DNA from: an uncultured Myxococcales bacterium
GTDB taxonomy: Bacteria; Myxococcota_A; UBA9042
Direction: 5' to 3'
Assembly (NCBI GenBank): GCA_903917305.1
Contig: CAIXAA010000523.1
Coordinates: forward strand, 1 to 10,465
Length of the DNA stretch: 10,465 nt
Part shown: positions 7,943 to 10,465 of the stretch, in pieces
Layout: every line of letters starts with the position of its first letter
How positions within the stretch are numbered: position 1 is the first letter of the stretch
Translations under genes and position numbers: made by a program
Notes under the pieces: model-generated
Databases searched by the model: none
The model's input: only the letters and a program-made list of their open reading frames with translations
What the model was told of the DNA's origin: nothing

Positions 7943-7971
7943 TTGCGGACCTCTGCGCGCACCTCGATACT
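7943..7971 (+). promoter_or_regulatory. Candidate promoter of the double radical SAM gene
   Basis: TTGCGG at 7943-7948 and GATACT at 7966-7971 are separated by exactly 17 nt. The -35 keeps TTG and the -10 matches four of six consensus bases. A transcript starting near 7978 would have a short leader before the ribosome site at 7996. The position is plausible but the sequence match is modest. Confidence 0.3.
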
Positions 7972-7995
7972 GGCGGCCGGCCCGTGGACCGCATC

Positions 7996-8000
7996 GGAGA
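7996..8000 (+). promoter_or_regulatory. Ribosome binding site that decides the TTG start of the radical SAM gene
   Basis: GGAGA lies six bases before the TTG at 8007. No in-frame ATG lies near the N-terminus of the conserved domain. The next in-frame candidate upstream, GTG at 7938, has no comparable site and would add a low-quality Arg/Pro-rich extension. The TTG start gives MARTLLLQPPLLLH, a normal opening for a Rossmann-type cobalamin-binding domain. Confidence 0.6.
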
Positions 8001-8006
8001 CAGAAC

Positions 8007-10298
8007 TTGGCGCGCACGCTCCTTCTGCAACCGCCCCTGCTGCTGCACGCGGACTTCATCGATTACCCGTACTTCGCCAGTCTGGGCCTGTGGCAGGCGG
8101 CCGCCGGGCTGCGCGCCGCCGGTCACGACGTCGCCGTGCTCGACGCCTTGTGCCAGCCCGGATCCGGCCTGCTGCGCGAGTCCAATGGCCTTGTCCGGCT
8201 GGGTATTCCCTTGTCCGGTTTCCTGGCCAAGCTGCCGGCCGAGCGGCCCGACGTCGTGGTGATCGCCCATTGCCCCTGGCTGCGCGCCCGTCCGGCGAGC
8301 GCGGAGCTGGCCCGTCTGGCGGCGCACCTCCAGCAGCGCTGGCCACAAGTGCCTGTCGTGCTTGCGGATTGCGACGTCGGCGGGATGCACTACATCGCCT
8401 GGGATACCGCGGATCTCGACGAGGTCGGCATCGCGTATGGCCAGCAGTACGAGGCCGACGCCGTCCTGCCTGAACTCGTTGCGCTTCTCGCGCGCGGCGA
8501 GCAGCCGGCGCAGCGCATCACGCCGGGCGTGCCGCAAGGCGACGACCTCGATAGCCTGCCGTTTCCTGCCTATGATCTCATCGACATGGATGCGTTCCAG
8601 CGCTTTCTCGGGCGCGTCCAGGCGGCGGGCCACAAGCGCGAGATCTTCTCGCTGGCGCCGCCGCTGCTGGCCTGGAAGACCGCGCGCGGCTGTGCCTTTC
8701 GCTGCAATTTCTGCACGTCCAACGCCTGGTCGCGCAGCGGGCACGCGGGGCGCATGTACCGCATGCACGGCGCCGCGTACCTGGAAGCCCACGCGCGCCT
8801 GCTGCGCGAGCGCTACGGCATCGAGCGCCTGGTGACGCTGGACGAGCTGGCCAATGGGCAACCGGCGCACCTGGACGCCGTGCTCGATGTCGCGGAAAAG
8901 CTTGATTTGCGGCTGGATTTCCCCAACGGCATGCGCGCCGATCGCCTGGAGCAGGGCCAGATCCGCCGGCTCGCGCAGCGGGTCGACACGCTGTCGGTCT
9001 CGGCGGAGAGCGCCTCGGATCACGTCGCCAACGCCATGATCGGCAAGCGGATCGACCTCGACGCGACCGCCCACGTCGCCAACTGGTGCCAGCAGGAGGG
9101 GCTGCGCCTGTGCGTGCACTGGATGATCGGTCAGCCCGGCGAGACGCGCGCGGAGATCCGCCAGACGCTGCAAGCAGCTTGGAATCTCTACGAAACCACA
9201 GGCGCGGAGCCGCTGCTGCAGTTCGCCACGCCGATCCTGGGCACCGCGCTGCACGCGGAGGTGACGGCGCGCAACCTCTGGACGTCGCGGGAGGATCGCG
9301 ACATCGGGCCGCTGTTCCAGGGCAAGCCGGTGCTGCGCGGCGTCGATTGGACGCCCGATGAGCTGTGGGCCGCCAAGCGCATCCTCGAGACGAAAGTGTC
9401 GATGTGGCGGCCGCGCAAGATCATCATGAACACCACGTACATCTGCAACAACCACTGCGTGTTCTGCGCGACCGGCAACCGCAGCGACTGGCACGGCGAC
9501 CTGGACAAGCAACTGGCGTTCCTGCACGAGCGGCGCGCGCAGGGCTACGACCTGTGCGACTTCGACGGCGGCGAGCCGACGACGAACCCGAACCTGATCA
9601 AGCTGATTTCAGAAGCGAAGAAGCTGGGTTACCAGCAGATCAACCTGACGACCAATGGCCGGCTGCTCTCGGTGCCGCGCAATGCCGAGAAGCTGGTGCG
9701 CTCCGGCCTGACCAGCATCCTGGTCAGCCTGCATGGGCCGAACGAGGAGGTGCACGAGCGCAACGTGCGAGCCAAGGGCGCGTTTGCGCAGACGATTGCC
9801 GGCATCGAGAACGCGCGGCCGCTGTGCGACAGGCTCGGGCTCGACTTCGGCGTCAACGTCACGCTGACCAAGACCAACGCGCCGGCGCTGTTGGAATACG
9901 GGGAGTTGCTGGTGCGCCTGGGCGTCAAGCTGTGCAACGTCCAGTTCCTCACGCCGTTTGGCCGCGCGTCGGCGGAGTGCCAGCCGGATCCGGCCGAGAC
10001 GGCGCCGCTGGTGATGCAGCTGATCGACCGCTTCAGTGACAAGATCCGCTTTCAGATCATCAATCTGCCGGTGTGCTACCTGCCGGGCTACGAGGCGTGG
10101 GCGCTCTCGGACATCGGCAAGTTGCAGCGGCACATGGTCTTTGTCTCGGGCGACGACGTGAACCTGTTCGAGTACCTGCAGTCGCGGCGCCGGCACGAAA
10201 AGCCTTGCGAAACCTGCTTGTACAGCATCGCCTGCGAGGGCTTCTACTTCTGGCCCGATGCCTGGCAGGACGAGGCCCACGCGCGCTTCGGCGACTGA
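8007..10298 (+). CDS. Tandem double radical SAM protein: B12-binding-like domain, two radical SAM domains, SPASM-like tail
   Basis: A 763-residue protein from the TTG start. Residues 1 to about 170 resemble the N-terminal cobalamin-binding domain of B12-radical SAM enzymes (LLLQPPLLL, ASLGLWQAAAGLRAAGHDV, VVVIAHCPW). The DxHxxG cobalamin-ligand motif is not evident; the nearest segment is ADCDVGGMH at 120-128. The linker LPFPAYDLID (184-193) is typical of that family. The first radical SAM domain has C229-X3-C233-X2-C236, LSVSAES at 329-335 and MIGQPGE at 373-379. The second has C480-X3-C484-X2-C487, GGEP at 521-524, TTNGR near 548-552 and VSLHG at 573-577. The tail has Cys690 (LPVCYLPG) and C734-X2-C737-X5-C743, the spacing found in SPASM auxiliary-cluster domains, but truncated. 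Two [4Fe-4S]/SAM sites are therefore expected, possibly a third cluster. The substrate is unknown: methylation, peptide modification or cofactor synthesis are all conceivable. It is divergent from the TPR/HEAT gene and convergent with the next gene. Confidence 0.9.
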   Translation: MARTLLLQPPLLLHADFIDYPYFASLGLWQAAAGLRAAGHDVAVLDALCQPGSGLLRESNGLVRLGIPLSGFLAKLPAERPDVVVIAHCPWLRARPASAELARLAAHLQQRWPQVPVVLADCDVGGMHYIAWDTADLDEVGIAYGQQYEADAVLPELVALLARGEQPAQRITPGVPQGDDLDSLPFPAYDLIDMDAFQRFLGRVQAAGHKREIFSLAPPLLAWKTARGCAFRCNFCTSNAWSRSGHAGRMYRMHGAAYLEAHARLLRERYGIERLVTLDELANGQPAHLDAVLDVAEKLDLRLDFPNGMRADRLEQGQIRRLAQRVDTLSVSAESASDHVANAMIGKRIDLDATAHVANWCQQEGLRLCVHWMIGQPGETRAEIRQTLQAAWNLYETTGAEPLLQFATPILGTALHAEVTARNLWTSREDRDIGPLFQGKPVLRGVDWTPDELWAAKRILETKVSMWRPRKIIMNTTYICNNHCVFCATGNRSDWHGDLDKQLAFLHERRAQGYDLCDFDGGEPTTNPNLIKLISEAKKLGYQQINLTTNGRLLSVPRNAEKLVRSGLTSILVSLHGPNEEVHERNVRAKGAFAQTIAGIENARPLCDRLGLDFGVNVTLTKTNAPALLEYGELLVRLGVKLCNVQFLTPFGRASAECQPDPAETAPLVMQLIDRFSDKIRFQIINLPVCYLPGYEAWALSDIGKLQRHMVFVSGDDVNLFEYLQSRRRHEKPCETCLYSIACEGFYFWPDAWQDEAHARFGD

Positions 10299-10316
10299 AG
10301 TCTCTTGCGTAGTCGG

Positions 10317-10465
10317 CTAGTTCGGTGTCACGCCTTCGCCAGCGGGCGGCGCCACTTCGGCCGGCGGCTGCGCACCGGTCGCCGGCTTCTCGGCCGGCGC
10401 ATCGGGCTTGTCCGCGGCGGTCGCGACTTGAAGATCCTTTGGAATCTTCGCGTCTTTGGTCACGG
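10317..10465 (-). CDS. C-terminal end of an unknown protein with an Ala/Pro-rich tail (5' part beyond the right edge)
   Basis: On the minus strand a frame enters from the right edge and stops at TAG (10319-10317) after 48 visible codons. It reads VTKDAKIPKDLQVATAADKP, continues with Ala, Pro, Glu and Lys repeats (DAPAEKPATG, QPPAEVAPPAGEG), and ends VTPN. This looks like the disordered tail of a larger protein; no domain can be named. The stop is 18 nt from the stop of the radical SAM gene, so the two genes converge tail to tail with no visible terminator between them. It could be chance, since open frames are common at this GC content, but the Lys/Glu/Pro/Ala composition is coding-like. Confidence 0.5.
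   Translation of the reverse strand, partial: VTKDAKIPKDLQVATAADKPDAPAEKPATGAQPPAEVAPPAGEGVTPN

Noticed and set aside
6540..8006. Upstream extension of the radical SAM frame to 6540
   Set aside because: This part is antisense to the TPR/HEAT gene and Arg/Gln-rich. The conserved domain begins just after the TTG at 8007, which has its own ribosome site.
7797..9527. 576-codon minus-strand open frame over the radical SAM gene
   Set aside because: Its Arg/Ala/Gln-rich translation is antisense to a gene with clear catalytic motifs; it is a shadow.
10360..10386. GCCGGCG/CGCCGGC inverted repeat as a terminator for the convergent genes
   Set aside because: It lies inside the coding tail of the right-hand gene, has a 13-nt loop and no T-run, and such pairs are expected in a Pro/Ala-rich coding stretch at this GC content.

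Overview
The window is very GC-rich with dense coding, a TTG start and long spurious open frames opposite the real genes. The dominant gene encodes a lipoprotein built from MopE-type 'putative metal-binding' Cys/Asp repeats, which are especially abundant in Myxococcota and relatives. A myxobacterium-like or other deltaproteobacterial-type chromosome is therefore the best guess. This rests on repeat type and base composition only; no rRNA or marker gene is present.

Layout, left to right. (1) 1-4465, minus strand: the first 1488 codons of a giant Cys-rich surface lipoprotein. It runs off the left edge, so its C-terminus is unseen. It has a lipoprotein signal, an unrecognised domain of about 120 residues, then about twenty DxDNDCxG-type modules of several subtypes. 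(2) 4466-4544: a 79-nt gap holding a -10-like hexamer, a perfect 9-bp hairpin and the ribosome site of gene 1. (3) 4545-7760, minus strand: a 1071-residue exported protein with a Sec signal, a long TPR-like superhelix and a HEAT-like C-terminal part. (4) 7761-8006: a 246-nt divergent intergenic region with weak promoter candidates and a repeated 10-mer. (5) 8007-10298, plus strand: a 763-residue enzyme with an N-terminal cobalamin-binding-like domain, two complete radical SAM CX3CX2C motifs and a SPASM-like CX2CX5C tail. (6) 10317-10465, minus strand: the last 48 codons of a convergent gene with an Ala/Pro-rich tail.

How the genes may fit together. The two minus-strand genes probably share a transcription unit: an exported scaffold protein followed by a giant outer-membrane-type lipoprotein. 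The double radical SAM gene is transcribed divergently from them. No precursor peptide, transporter or protease accompanies it here, so its substrate is unknown, and any functional link to the lipoprotein is speculation from adjacency. The most unusual items are the tandem radical SAM fusion and the layered repeat history of the giant lipoprotein.
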